NCBI RefSeq assembly: GCF_003182355.1 | Contig: NZ_QGTW01000004.1 | Span: 326,298 to 390,297 of the forward strand | Length of the DNA: 64,000 bases | Direction: 5' to 3' | DNA from: Cytobacillus oceanisediminis | GTDB taxonomy: Bacteria > Bacillota > Bacilli > Bacillales > Cytobacillaceae | Notes under the pieces: model-generated | Told to the model about the DNA's origin: nothing | Databases searched by the model: none | What the model saw: the letters and a program-made list of their open reading frames with translations, nothing else | Made by a program: the position numbers and the translations under genes | Shown: piece after piece, positions 9,369 through 17,633 of the stretch | Numbering within the stretch: the stretch's first letter is position 1 | Layout of the letters: every line of letters starts with the position of its first letter

Positions 9369-9650
9369 TTGATTTGTGAATGGTGTGAGGAAGGAATCGT
9401 AGCAGAGTCAAGAGATACTGTTTTTTGGGAATTGCCTGATGGGAAACTGTCTATTGAAATAAATGAGACTCCATCAATCTATTGCCAAAGTTGCGGAATG
9501 AATTACCAATCAGAAGAAACAGTAAAAGCCATTGAAGATCAACTTTATTTAATTGATACACGTAATATGGAGAAAAAATTAAGCTATGGAGAATTAATGT
9601 CAAAGCCTCGCTTATTAAAAAGAAACTATTTTGATTTCAGCAATAACTAG
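9369..9650 (+). CDS. yokU: YokU family protein with YgiT-type zinc finger
   Basis: 93 residues beginning with TTG, three bases after the kamA stop and preceded by GGGGGAG. Two CxxC knuckles (CEWC at the N-terminus, CQSC near residue 39) form a YgiT/MqsA-like zinc finger; the C-terminal half is helical and charged. YokU is found beside kamA in Bacillus. Its function is unknown. It is not accompanied by an MqsR-type toxin, so a toxin-antitoxin role is unlikely. It is the last gene before a terminator. Confidence 0.85.
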   Translation: MICEWCEEGIVAESRDTVFWELPDGKLSIEINETPSIYCQSCGMNYQSEETVKAIEDQLYLIDTRNMEKKLSYGELMSKPRLLKRNYFDFSNN

Positions 9651-9699
9651 TAAATCTTTTTCACGGCAGAATTAATGAAGGGCAAGAGGATTCGTTCTG

Positions 9700-9739
9700 A
9701 AAGACGAGCTGTTCCAGTGGAGAACTGCCGTCTTTTGGA
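9700..9739 (+). terminator. Terminator of the lysine/beta-lysine operon
   Basis: Stem AAAGACG...CGTCTTT with an inner GTTC/GAAC helix, followed by TTTT. It lies 50 bases after yokU and before the NhaC gene, so that gene is probably transcribed separately or by read-through. Confidence 0.7.
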
Positions 9740-9921
9740 ACGTATAAATTTTTTCTATAATTGAAAGATAGTTTGTAAGATTCGCCAATTAGGATTAATT
9801 CGGATTAAATAATCTGAATATTGAGATAAAATATTCCATTTTCTTGTATTTTATGATTAAATGGCTGGAAACTTTCACAAATACCTGGAATGGCACCATA
9901 TTCAATGAAGGAGGAAAACAC

Positions 9922-11346
9922 TTGGATACTAAAAAGAAAGAAGTTTCCTTTAGTTTGGCTATTTTACCTTTGGCTGCGATGATGGCTGCCATGGCTATTA
10001 CGATAATCGTTTTTGAGGGCAGTCCCCATGTTCCGCTAATCTTTGGTACATTGATCGCTGCCTTCATCGCATGGAGAGTTGGATATGGCTGGAAGGATAT
10101 CGAAGAAGGATTATACAAAGGGATACGTTTAGTTTTACCTGCTGTGCTGATTCTTATTGTGGTTGGAATGATTATTGGATCATGGATCGGCGGCGGAGTT
10201 ATCGCATCAATGACTTATTTCGGGTTAAAGCTGCTATCCCCATCCTATTTTCTGGTGGCTATTACAATAATTTGCAGTGTTGTATCCTTGGCTATCGGCA
10301 GCTCCTGGTCTACTATGGCTACAATCGGGGTAGCAGGAATGGGAATTGGTATGAGTATGGGGATTCCTGCTCCCATGATTGCAGGGGCTGTCATTTCCGG
10401 GTCATATTTTGGGGACAAGATGTCACCTTTATCTGATACTACGGTTTTAGCATCAGGCCTATCAGGTTCGAACTTGTTTGAACATATTAGGCATATGCTT
10501 TATACCACAATCCCGGGACTCATTATTGCACTTGGCGTCTATTGGTATCTTGGGAGACAATTTTCATCTGCAACAACTGGGACCGGAGAAATAGACAGTG
10601 TATTGAAAACCCTGCAAGAGCACTTTTTAATTTCTCCATTTCTTCTTCTGATCCCTGTTATTGTTATTGTTCTAGTTGCACGCAAGGTCCCGGCTCTTCC
10701 AGCTCTTATTTTAGGTGTTATCCTTGGTTCATTGGCTTCGGTTTTCATACAGGGCAGTTCAGTAGGGGAAGCCGTTACTGCTCTGCAGGCAGGCTTTACC
10801 CTGGAATCGGGAAATGAGATGGTGGACACCCTGCTGAACCGCGGAGGCATTGATGGCATGATGTATACCCTCTCTTTAATTCTGGTTGCTGCTGCCTTTG
10901 GAGGTGTACTGGAGAGTGTCGGAATGCTAGAAGCGATTGTAAAGCAAATTTTAAAGTTGGTAAAGTCAGACAAAGGATTACTATCTTCCACCGTTTTGAC
11001 AGCGTTTTTTTCCAATATTGCATCAGCTGACCAATACCTATCCATTGTTGTACCATCTCGTATGTACTCCAAGGCCTATAAGGATCGAAACTTGCATCCA
11101 AAGAATCTCTCACGTGCTTTAGAAGATGGCGGAACCATTACGTCCGTTTTTGTTCCTTGGAATACCTGTGGAGTTTTCATATTCGGTACATTAGGCGTTT
11201 CTGCATTTGCTTATGCCCCATATGCTATTTTAAATTTTTCGGTTCCTATTATTTCTATTATTTTTTCAATGATTGGCTTTTCTGTAGTCAAGCTGTCAGA
11301 TATAAATGCAAAAAGAATCACAAATGAAGTGGAAGATGCTGTATAA
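9922..11346 (+). CDS. NhaC family Na+/H+ (amino-acid?) antiporter, paralogue 1
   Basis: A polytopic membrane protein of 474 residues if it starts at TTG 9922, which has GAAGGAGG eight bases upstream and aligns with the start of the paralogue at 59639. The frame stays open to ATG 9844, but that lacks a ribosome site. Conserved NhaC blocks are visible: FEGSPHVPL, GSSWSTMATIGVAGMG, SGSYFGDKMSPLSDTT and ALEDGGTITSVFVPWNTCG. Family members exchange Na+ for H+ or exchange organic acids (MleN). Its position after the kamA operon suggests transport of lysine, beta-lysine or a pathway amine, by inference. Confidence 0.85.
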   Translation: MDTKKKEVSFSLAILPLAAMMAAMAITIIVFEGSPHVPLIFGTLIAAFIAWRVGYGWKDIEEGLYKGIRLVLPAVLILIVVGMIIGSWIGGGVIASMTYFGLKLLSPSYFLVAITIICSVVSLAIGSSWSTMATIGVAGMGIGMSMGIPAPMIAGAVISGSYFGDKMSPLSDTTVLASGLSGSNLFEHIRHMLYTTIPGLIIALGVYWYLGRQFSSATTGTGEIDSVLKTLQEHFLISPFLLLIPVIVIVLVARKVPALPALILGVILGSLASVFIQGSSVGEAVTALQAGFTLESGNEMVDTLLNRGGIDGMMYTLSLILVAAAFGGVLESVGMLEAIVKQILKLVKSDKGLLSSTVLTAFFSNIASADQYLSIVVPSRMYSKAYKDRNLHPKNLSRALEDGGTITSVFVPWNTCGVFIFGTLGVSAFAYAPYAILNFSVPIISIIFSMIGFSVVKLSDINAKRITNEVEDAV

Positions 11347-11392
11347 GAAAAAACAACCTTTGCTTTCCTTGGAAAGGACAGCGTAAAGGAGG

Positions 11393-11440
11393 CTGACTTA
11401 AAAGGTCATTTAAACATGTCTTTTTAAGTCAGTTTTTTTT
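11393..11440 (+). terminator. Terminator after NhaC paralogue 1
   Basis: Long stem CTGACTTAAAA / TTTTTAAGTCAG followed by eight T residues. Confidence 0.85.
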
Positions 11441-11628
11441 CTTGTTCGTTCATCCTTAAATACGGGTATGTAAATCAGGCTGAATTTAAAACTAAGTAAG
11501 TAGAACTGATTTTGGCGAGTGATGGAAAGTTTAGATAACATAGTTAAGCTTCTTAAGTTGAGCGCATAACATTTACTGTATATACTATGAATATAGAGGT
11601 ATCCTTACATTGACAGGAGGGAAATGAA

Positions 11629-11991
11629 ATGGAACAAGTAGTGGTAATTACAGAAGCAGCGGCTTTGCATATAAAAGAAATGATGAAACAAAACGAAGAA
11701 GAAGATGCTTTCTTGCGTGTGGCGGTAAAGGGAGGCGGCTGCAGCGGTCTTTCATACGGTATGGGATTTGCCCATGAAGTCGAGGAAAATGATATCCAGG
11801 CAGAACACCATGGCATTCAGGTCCTTGTCAGCAAGGAAGATGCGCCTATCTTAAAAGGCACAAAAATTGATTACAAAGAATCCATGATGGGCGGTGGATT
11901 TACCATCGAGAATCCGAACGCCATCGCATCATGCGGCTGCGGATCATCCTTCCGTACGGCAACAAATACTGGTACGCCTGAAGAGTGCTGA
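11629..11991 (+). CDS. erpA: A-type Fe-S cluster carrier (IscA/ErpA family)
   Basis: 120 residues, HesB/IscA/ErpA fold (B. subtilis YutM type). The three cluster-binding cysteines are in GGGCSGLSY and the C-terminal SCGCGSSF motif. It delivers Fe-S clusters to apo-proteins in the cytosol. AGGAGG lies nine bases ahead of the ATG. The last ten residues (TNTGTPEEC) extend beyond the family core. It stands alone between a long AT-rich leader and a repeat-filled intergenic region. Confidence 0.9.
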   Translation: MEQVVVITEAAALHIKEMMKQNEEEDAFLRVAVKGGGCSGLSYGMGFAHEVEENDIQAEHHGIQVLVSKEDAPILKGTKIDYKESMMGGGFTIENPNAIASCGCGSSFRTATNTGTPEEC

Positions 11992-12303
11992 TCGGGGCAG
12001 GAGATCCTTAGACCCCGTAATTCAACGAGTGATGTTAAAAAGTGACGCACAAGCCGTGCAAGCTGATGCATAAGTTGGCCGATGTGACGCATACAGTACC
12101 GAATTGACACATAATACGTCACGAACGGCTCAAAAAATCGGCCAGGCGCAAATGTGCTTGGCGGGACTCAAAAATTAGCTGAAAAGACACTAAAGCAGGT
12201 TGGAAGACGCATAACCAATCCCGATAAAAGTCTCTCTTAATCGACGCCAAATCGGATTTTCAACGCAAACAGTATACGGACCAGACTAATCATCTCATTC
12301 CAG
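11992..12303. repeat. Degenerate ~20-22 bp intergenic repeat tract
   Basis: No gene is visible between erpA and the convergent yumC. Instead related words recur at 12042 (GTGACGCACAAG), 12064 (TGATGCATAAG), 12084 (GTGACGCATACAG), 12104 (TGACACATAAT) and near 12200 (AGACGCATAAC), with 20-22 base spacing in the first four. The rest is more degenerate. Similar tracts occur at 44858-44920. Confidence 0.6.
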
Positions 12304-12337
12304 CAAAAAAGGGTGGCCCCATCAAGGGCCACCCTTT
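12304..12337 (-). terminator. Terminator of yumC
   Basis: Perfect 12-bp stem AAAGGGTGGCCC / GGGCCACCCTTT; on the minus strand it is followed by a T run, directly after the yumC stop. Confidence 0.85.
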
Positions 12338-12344
12338 CGTATTC

Positions 12345-13343
12345 TTATTTCCCAAACATGGAAGAGCTGTGCATTGGCTGTACTTTTGCTTTTGGATCGA
12401 TAAAGGATTTGGCATGGTTGACTGCAGTTGGTGCTTCACCAAATCCGCAGGCGATTAGCTTCACTTTGCCATCGTATGTGCAAATGTCGCCGGCAGCATA
12501 GATGCCTTCAACGTTTGTTTCCATTCGGGAGTTAACAACAATTGAGTTCTTTTCGATTTCAAATCCCCATTCCTTGATTGGTCCAAGTGAGGAAACGAAG
12601 CCGTAGTTAACGATTACGGCATCAACATCGTACACTTCTTTTTCTTTGTCTGTTACGCCTTCAAGAATGACTTGCTTGATTCCTTCATCGTCACCGATTA
12701 GCTCCGCAGGTACGTAAGGTGTTTTGATTTCCACCTTGGAGTTTTGCAGGTTTTCTACGCTGTGCTCATGTGCGCGGAATTTATCCCGGCGGTGAACAAT
12801 GGTTACCTTTTCGGCGATTGGCTCAAGCATTAATGCCCAGTCAACAGCAGAATCTCCGCCTCCGAATACAACCACTTTCTGGCCAGCGAATTTATTCAAG
12901 TCATCGATGAAATAGTGAAGGTTCTTACCTTCATATTGTGCAGCACTTTCCAGTTCAAGGCGGCGTGGCTGGAACGCGCCATTTCCGGCAGTGATAATGA
13001 TCGTTTTGGAATAGTGGACTTCTTTGTTAGTTGTCAGCTTAAAAGTGCCGTCTGCCTGCTTTTCTAATTTTTCAACAGACTGTTCAAGAGATACAGTCGG
13101 CTCGAATTTAGCCATTTGTTCTTTCAGATTATCGATTAATTCCTGAGCGCGGACTTTCGGGAAGCCAGCAACATCATATATGTATTTTTCAGGATAAAGA
13201 GCAGATAATTGTCCCCCAAGCTGCGGCAAGCTTTCAATTATTTTTACTGAAGCTTGTCTCATACCCCCGTAGAAAGCAGTGAATAAACCAGTTGGCCCCC
13301 CGCCAATAATGGTTATGTCATATACTTTTTGATCTTCTTTCAT
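12345..13343 (-). CDS. yumC: Ferredoxin--NADP(+) reductase (thioredoxin-reductase-like type)
   Basis: 332 residues from ATG 13343; the frame extends to TTG 13358, but GGGGGGAT sits correctly for 13343 and known YumC proteins begin at the same place (M-x-E-D-x-K-V-Y-D). FAD-binding GGGPTGLF at the N-terminus, NADPH-binding [10 protein letters not shown] in the middle and [11 protein letters not shown] near the C-terminus. It lacks the redox CxxC of thioredoxin reductases, as expected for this FNR class. It supplies reduced ferredoxin/flavodoxin. Divergent from ndh across a 394-base spacer. Confidence 0.92.
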   Translation of the reverse strand: MKEDQKVYDITIIGGGPTGLFTAFYGGMRQASVKIIESLPQLGGQLSALYPEKYIYDVAGFPKVRAQELIDNLKEQMAKFEPTVSLEQSVEKLEKQADGTFKLTTNKEVHYSKTIIITAGNGAFQPRRLELESAAQYEGKNLHYFIDDLNKFAGQKVVVFGGGDSAVDWALMLEPIAEKVTIVHRRDKFRAHEHSVENLQNSKVEIKTPYVPAELIGDDEGIKQVILEGVTDKEKEVYDVDAVIVNYGFVSSLGPIKEWGFEIEKNSIVVNSRMETNVEGIYAAGDICTYDGKVKLIACGFGEAPTAVNHAKSFIDPKAKVQPMHSSSMFGK

Positions 13344-13737
13344 GCTATATCCCCCCAAGTATGTATTGCAATTCCAATCTATATTTTATCATAAATCAAA
13401 AAAAACCTCACTAATCGTGGTAAATATTATGAATAATAAAAACTCTCTAATAGGATAGCAAAAGGGTTTATAATCAAAAACACGTATATTCTCTTAAAAA
13501 AGTCTCGAAATTTTTAAGTTTTTCAACTATTTTTTAAGGCTTGAAAAACAATTGGAAGTAGAATAATATGTATTGTAGGCATAATGTTAATATTTTGTGA
13601 CAATTTCAAGTCATTTTTTTGAATTTGTTCGTGAATAACATCACAAAGTTTTTTATATTTTTTGAAATAAAAAATATAAAGCAGCGGAAGATAAGAAAAA
13701 CATTAGAAAATACTTAAAAAAGGTGGAAGTGATACAC
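13344..13737. promoter_or_regulatory. AT-rich divergent promoter region between yumC and ndh
   Basis: A 394-base spacer with no open frame worth calling. It is very A+T rich with several T tracts and must hold the yumC promoter (minus) and the ndh promoter (plus). The Rex-like operator listed separately lies about 90 bases upstream of ndh. Confidence 0.5.
13629..13646 (+). promoter_or_regulatory. Putative Rex (NADH/NAD+) operator upstream of ndh
   Basis: TCGTGAATAACATCACAA matches the Rex consensus TTGTGAA-N4-TTCACAA with one mismatch in each half. A second partial copy (TTGTGACAATTTCAAG) lies about 35 bases upstream. Rex control of ndh by NADH is established in B. subtilis; application here is by sequence match. 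Confidence 0.55.
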
Positions 13738-14955
13738 TTGAGAAAGCCAAAGATTGTTATCCTGGGTGCGGGCTACGGCGGATTAATGGTTGCAACCCGT
13801 TTGCAAAAATCTGTAGGAACGAATGAAGCAGAAATCGTATTAGTGAATAAAAATGACTATCATTACGAAACAACATGGCTGCATGAGGCATCAGCCGGAA
13901 CACTTCATCATGATCGTGTACGTTACGATATTAAAGATGTTATCGACCGCAACAAGGTAGAGTTTGTTCAGGGAACTGCTCTGGAAATTAAAACAGAAGA
14001 AAAGAAAGTCATCATGGAGAGCGGCGAAATTGACTATGATTATCTAGTTGTTTCCCTTGGCGCAGAGCCTGAAACATTCGGAATCAAAGGGCTTAAAGAG
14101 CATGCATTTTCAATCGTCAATGTGAATGCAGCACGCCAAATCCGCGAACATATTGAGTATCAATTTGCTACTTATAATACAGAAATTGAAAAGAAGGACG
14201 AGCGCCTGACAATCGTTGTCGGCGGAGCTGGTTTCACAGGAATTGAATTCCTTGGAGAATTGGCAAACCGTATTCCTGAGCTTTGCAAAGAGTACGATGT
14301 TGACTACCATAAGGTAAAATTAATATGTGTGGAAGCAGCGCCAATGGTACTTCCTGGATTCGATCCTGAGCTTGTTAATTATGCTGTTTCCCACTTGGAG
14401 AAAAAAGGCGTACAATTCATGATCGGAACGGCTATTAAGGAAGCTACGCCAGAAGGCATCATCGTTGGAAAAGGCGAAAATGAAGTAGAAGAAATTAAAG
14501 CTGGAACAGTTGTATGGGCAGCAGGTGTGCGCGGAAACTCCATTATTGAAAATTCCGGGATTGAAGCAATGCGCGGGCGTGTAAAAGTTCAGCCTGATTT
14601 AAGAGCTCCTGGTCATGACAACCTATTTATCATCGGTGACTGCTCATTAATCATTAATGAAGAAATTAACCGTCCATATCCTCCTACTGCACAGATTGCT
14701 ATGCAGCAGGGTGAAGTATGTGCAAGAAACTTAACTGCTTTAATCCGAAACAAGACTGAGATGGAAACATTCACTCCTGATATCAAAGGAACAGTTTGCT
14801 CACTTGGTGAAGATGATGCAATTGGTGTTGCATTTGGCAAAAAGATGGTTGGCTCCAAAGCATCATTTATGAAGAAAATGGTTGATAACCGTGCTCTATA
14901 TATGATTGGCGGACCTTCCCTTGTATTGAAAAAAGGTAAATTCAACGTTCTTTAA
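13738..14955 (+). CDS. ndh: Type II NADH:quinone dehydrogenase
   Basis: 405 residues from TTG 13738, with AAGGTGG upstream; the extension to 13723 overlaps that ribosome site. This is the YumB-type NDH-2: a non-pumping flavoenzyme passing electrons from NADH to menaquinone at the membrane. FAD-binding GAGYGGLM at the N-terminus, second Rossmann [25 protein letters not shown] and the quinone-side motif [11 protein letters not shown]. The neighbour yumC is divergent as in B. subtilis. Probably redox-regulated through the Rex-like site. Confidence 0.9.
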   Translation: MRKPKIVILGAGYGGLMVATRLQKSVGTNEAEIVLVNKNDYHYETTWLHEASAGTLHHDRVRYDIKDVIDRNKVEFVQGTALEIKTEEKKVIMESGEIDYDYLVVSLGAEPETFGIKGLKEHAFSIVNVNAARQIREHIEYQFATYNTEIEKKDERLTIVVGGAGFTGIEFLGELANRIPELCKEYDVDYHKVKLICVEAAPMVLPGFDPELVNYAVSHLEKKGVQFMIGTAIKEATPEGIIVGKGENEVEEIKAGTVVWAAGVRGNSIIENSGIEAMRGRVKVQPDLRAPGHDNLFIIGDCSLIINEEINRPYPPTAQIAMQQGEVCARNLTALIRNKTEMETFTPDIKGTVCSLGEDDAIGVAFGKKMVGSKASFMKKMVDNRALYMIGGPSLVLKKGKFNVL

Positions 14956-14979
14956 TATAACTGCTCTTATACAATAGTG

Positions 14980-15012
14980 AAGGGATAGACTATTAGGTCT
15001 GTCCCTTTTTTA
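14980..15012 (+). terminator. Terminator after ndh
   Basis: Stem AAGGGA-AGAC / GTCT-TCCCTT with one mismatch, then TTTTTT. Confidence 0.8.
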
Positions 15013-15076
15013 ATGCCTAATAAAAGAGCTATCCCATCAAGCTCATGATACAATATTTTAAAAAGGGGGATATCAG

Positions 15077-15568
15077 ATGGGAGTGGAACCTAAAAGAGGT
15101 AAAGTCTGGCTGGCTGTTTCGGGGCTTGTTATTACTCATGATGGCAAGTGGCTTGTCGTGAAAAAGAAATACGGCGGATTGAAAGGAAAATGGTCGCTGC
15201 CTGCTGGATTTGTGGAGCCGGGAGAAACAGCGGATGAAGCTGCAGTTCGGGAAATTGAGGAGGAAACAGGGGTAAAATGTACAGTGAAAGGCATGATTGG
15301 CTTGCGGACAGGAGTCATAAAAGGGGAAGTCAGTGATAATATGATCCTTTTTATGCTGGAAGCAGAGCCAGGGCAATCCTTAAATGTTCAGGAGAGCGAG
15401 CTTTTTGACGTGCAATACCGTGACCCGAGGGAGCTTGCAAGCGATCCGGATGCTTCTGTCCTTCTAAAATACATATTAAATTCTTCGGATTCCTCTGTAA
15501 AACCCTTAATAGACGGAATTAACCCGGGGGATACATTTGGCTATACAGCTTACAAGGTATTTTTATAA
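15077..15568 (+). CDS. Nudix hydrolase
   Basis: 163 residues. The complete Nudix box GX5EX7REUXEEXGU is present as GFVEPGETADEAAVREIEEETGV-type spacing near residues 40-62, giving the Mg2+ site for hydrolysis of a nucleoside diphosphate linked to another moiety. The substrate cannot be told from sequence. AAAGGGGG precedes the ATG. The gene follows the ndh terminator and precedes yuiA. Confidence 0.88.
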   Translation: MGVEPKRGKVWLAVSGLVITHDGKWLVVKKKYGGLKGKWSLPAGFVEPGETADEAAVREIEEETGVKCTVKGMIGLRTGVIKGEVSDNMILFMLEAEPGQSLNVQESELFDVQYRDPRELASDPDASVLLKYILNSSDSSVKPLIDGINPGDTFGYTAYKVFL

Positions 15569-15728
15569 TTTTCTGAAATTTTGAGATACAGCGAGATTTC
15601 AGAAGCAAAACATGCTTGTATGCGTTTCCATTGATAGTTTTTCAAGAAATTTGAAGCTTTTCATTTATTCGTATCCTTGGTATATTATCAGAAAATTCAG
15701 TTACAAAAAAACGAAGGAGATGAACGAA

Positions 15729-15854
15729 ATGGCAGCTAAGAATTATGAAAATAAAGAGTGTATGTATTGTTCAGGTAAAGGATATTTCCAATTACTATTG
15801 GGAGGTTCAGAAACCTGCTCATGCTGCGGCGGTACAGGCAAGAAAAAAGACTAA
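15729..15854 (+). CDS. yuiA: YuiA-like small zinc-finger protein
   Basis: 41 residues from ATG 15729 (AAGGAG nine bases upstream; the long upstream frame to 15612 has no ribosome site). Two motifs, CMYCSGKGYF and CSCCGGTGK, form a DnaJ-type CxxCxGxG zinc knuckle pair. B. subtilis has yuiA in the same yuiA-yuiB neighbourhood. Function unknown. Confidence 0.75.
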   Translation: MAAKNYENKECMYCSGKGYFQLLLGGSETCSCCGGTGKKKD

Positions 15855-15858
15855 GATG

Positions 15859-15885
15859 AAACTTCGCGGGAAGCGAAGTTTTTTC
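15859..15885 (+). terminator. Terminator after yuiA
   Basis: Perfect stem AACTTCGC / GCGAAGTT with loop GGGAA, followed by TTTT. Confidence 0.85.
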
Positions 15886-15893
15886 TTTTGAAA

Positions 15894-16080
15894 AGAGTCT
15901 GTTAAAGCTCGTTGTTGATAGTGGCAGCCTGTTGATTGGAACGGAAGGTGCAAGACATCAGCGGCAAAAGCGAGTTAAAGGGAGACTTCACAGGCTTAAT
16001 GCTTGAGGAGGCTCCCAGACCGCCATCGGTTCGCTGAGTGCCTGGAGTAGAATTCAACAGGCCAGTTCGCAGAGATTTGG
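15894..16080. repeat. Diverged copy of a MITE-like intergenic element
   Basis: Begins AGTCTGTTAAAGC and carries GTTGATTGGAACGGAAGG, GGCTCCCAGACCGCC and GCCTGGAGTAGAATTCAACAGG, all related in order to the better-preserved element at 61623-61866 (GGCTCTGTTAAAGC, GAGCGGAAGGC, GGACCGCCCGC, AATCAACAGG). The terminal repeats are eroded. No gene lies in it. Confidence 0.6.
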
Positions 16081-16169
16081 AAAAATAAGTATGTTGCCCG
16101 AAGGACGGGAGTTCTATTTAGAGCTGTCGTCCAAAAATTGGGGACTTTTATGTACATGTGCTTTTCTTA

Positions 16170-16198
16170 TTGACTCCCTAATCCACATTAAGTACACT
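16170..16198 (+). promoter_or_regulatory. Putative sigma-A promoter of yuiB
   Basis: TTGACT, 17-base spacer, TACACT, ending 34 bases before the yuiB ATG. Confidence 0.55.
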
Positions 16199-16231
16199 AA
16201 TTATTGATGTGTTAAGGGAGGAAACAAGTTC

Positions 16232-16555
16232 ATGCAAATGACGATTTTCGTTTTGCCTATCTCTATGCTTCTGTTTTTTGTGCTGTTTTTTGGGATAGGT
16301 TTTATATTGAATATGTTATTAAGAATGTCCTGGATTATGGCCATTATTTATCCGATTATTGCGATTTTTATTATTGATAAGGTCCGGTTTATTGAATATT
16401 TTCAAAATACGGGTGAAGCCCTTTCAAGTCTGGGTGTCGAGTTATCCAGCCTTGCTTTGGCGGATATCCTCATTTTAAGCAGCGGGATGGCAGGGGCTAT
16501 TGTCGCTGGAATTACAATAAGGCTGCTCCGTAAAAAGGGTTATCGTATGTTTTAA
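16232..16555 (+). CDS. yuiB: YuiB-like small membrane protein
   Basis: 107 residues with three predicted membrane spans: a Phe/Leu-rich N-terminal helix ending in GIGFILNMLL, a second span around residues 35-50 and a third GMAGAIVAGITIRL before a basic tail. Assignment to YuiB rests on size, topology and position between yuiA and yuiC. Function unknown. AAGGGAGG lies 11 bases before the ATG. Confidence 0.65.
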   Translation: MQMTIFVLPISMLLFFVLFFGIGFILNMLLRMSWIMAIIYPIIAIFIIDKVRFIEYFQNTGEALSSLGVELSSLALADILILSSGMAGAIVAGITIRLLRKKGYRMF

Positions 16556-16578
16556 AAATTCCATTCATATAAACTAAA

Positions 16579-16612
16579 TCTCTGCTAATAGCAGGGGTTT
16601 TTTATTTTTTTT
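16579..16612 (+). terminator. Terminator after yuiB
   Basis: Short stem CTCTGCT-AAT-AGCAGGG followed by a long T-rich run. Confidence 0.7.
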
Positions 16613-16757
16613 GAATAGTGTGCTCAAAATGGATCAGCCCTTGGCATCATTGGTTTTCTGCTGTCTGTAAATGCTTGCTGGAAGCCTTTTGCTCCTTAAA
16701 GTTATGAATATTTCTCTGAAAGATGGGAAATGAATAACTTTGGGAGGAGTGTATTAG

Positions 16758-17471
16758 ATGAACAGATTAAAGAAATGGACAAAGCGTTCTATCATGTCAG
16801 CTTTATTTTTAGGAGCATTGTTAACGACTTTTCACTCGATATCTGGAGTAGAAGCGAGATCGATCGTTAACTTTTATCAAAGTGAAGCTGAACAAGCTGG
16901 CAAGGATGAGCGTTCAGGTTTTGATCATACATTTAAATCGGTTGGTGTAGCCTTTAAATTTTTGCAGCGTGCAGCCAGTCTGGATCCAAAGATTTCTGCA
17001 AGCGAAGCGGTGGCGAGTCAGCCCCCAACCTTGGAGGAATCGATTGACTGGACGCAATATCAGACAAAGCAAGTGATTGCGACGGGATATACGGCATATT
17101 TTGAATCCACGGGTAAAAATCCCGATCACCCGTCATTCGGCATTACATACTCAGGTGTTAAAGTTAAACGAGATTTATATTCTACTGTCGCAGCAGATTT
17201 AAATGTTTTTCCGATTGGGACAATTCTGTTTGTTCCTGGATATGGATATGGCGTCGTGGCCGATAAAGGCGGGGCCATCAAAGGAAATAAACTGGACCTT
17301 TATTATGAAACGGTCGATGATGTTTATAATAATTGGGGAAAAAAGACGCTTGATGTCTATATCATTGAAATGGGCGATGGCACCCTGACGGAAGAAGATT
17401 TAAGAATACTGAATGAAAATGAATCGATGCAGGTTTTTAGGCAGAAATATATTAAATCCGAGCAAAAATAA
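16758..17471 (+). CDS. yuiC: YuiC-like secreted 3D-domain protein (Sps/MltA-like muralytic)
   Basis: 237 residues. An N-terminal signal peptide (basic KKWTKRS, then a hydrophobic stretch ending near VEA) exports it. The C-terminal half is a 3D domain: [24 protein letters not shown], and [18 protein letters not shown], which contains the three-Asp signature. The domain is the Sps/MltA double-psi barrel that cleaves peptidoglycan glycan strands. Position after yuiB matches B. subtilis. Ribosome site GGGAGG. Confidence 0.88.
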   Translation: MNRLKKWTKRSIMSALFLGALLTTFHSISGVEARSIVNFYQSEAEQAGKDERSGFDHTFKSVGVAFKFLQRAASLDPKISASEAVASQPPTLEESIDWTQYQTKQVIATGYTAYFESTGKNPDHPSFGITYSGVKVKRDLYSTVAADLNVFPIGTILFVPGYGYGVVADKGGAIKGNKLDLYYETVDDVYNNWGKKTLDVYIIEMGDGTLTEEDLRILNENESMQVFRQKYIKSEQK

Positions 17472-17506
17472 AAAAGCGTTTAATGAACGCTTGAAAGTAG
17501 TAGATG

Positions 17507-17546
17507 AAAAAGGCAAATCCGCAATCAAAACGGATTTGCCTTTTTC
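17507..17546. terminator. Bidirectional terminator between yuiC and the B12-binding-protein gene
   Basis: Perfect stem AAAAAGGCAAATCCG / CGGATTTGCCTTTTT, with T tracts on both strands. Confidence 0.85.
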
Positions 17547-17633
17547 AGCTTCAGGATCTGCTAAACTTGAGTATTGATTTCCGCTCCAATCAAAAAGTGC
17601 TAAATCAATGTTTAGCTTTAATACAGCCTGGTT

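Noticed and set aside
9891..9906. Sigma-54 promoter before NhaC paralogue 1
   Set aside because: TGGCAC is present, but the -12 position reads TTCAA instead of TTGCA, and it ends too close to the ribosome site.
9844..9921. Upstream ATG start for NhaC paralogue 1
   Set aside because: No ribosome site, and the extension is absent from the close paralogue; TTG 9922 has GAAGGAGG at proper distance.
10539..11113. Overlapping minus-strand frames within the NhaC gene
   Set aside because: Shadows of a strongly conserved membrane-protein frame on the plus strand; no ribosome sites.
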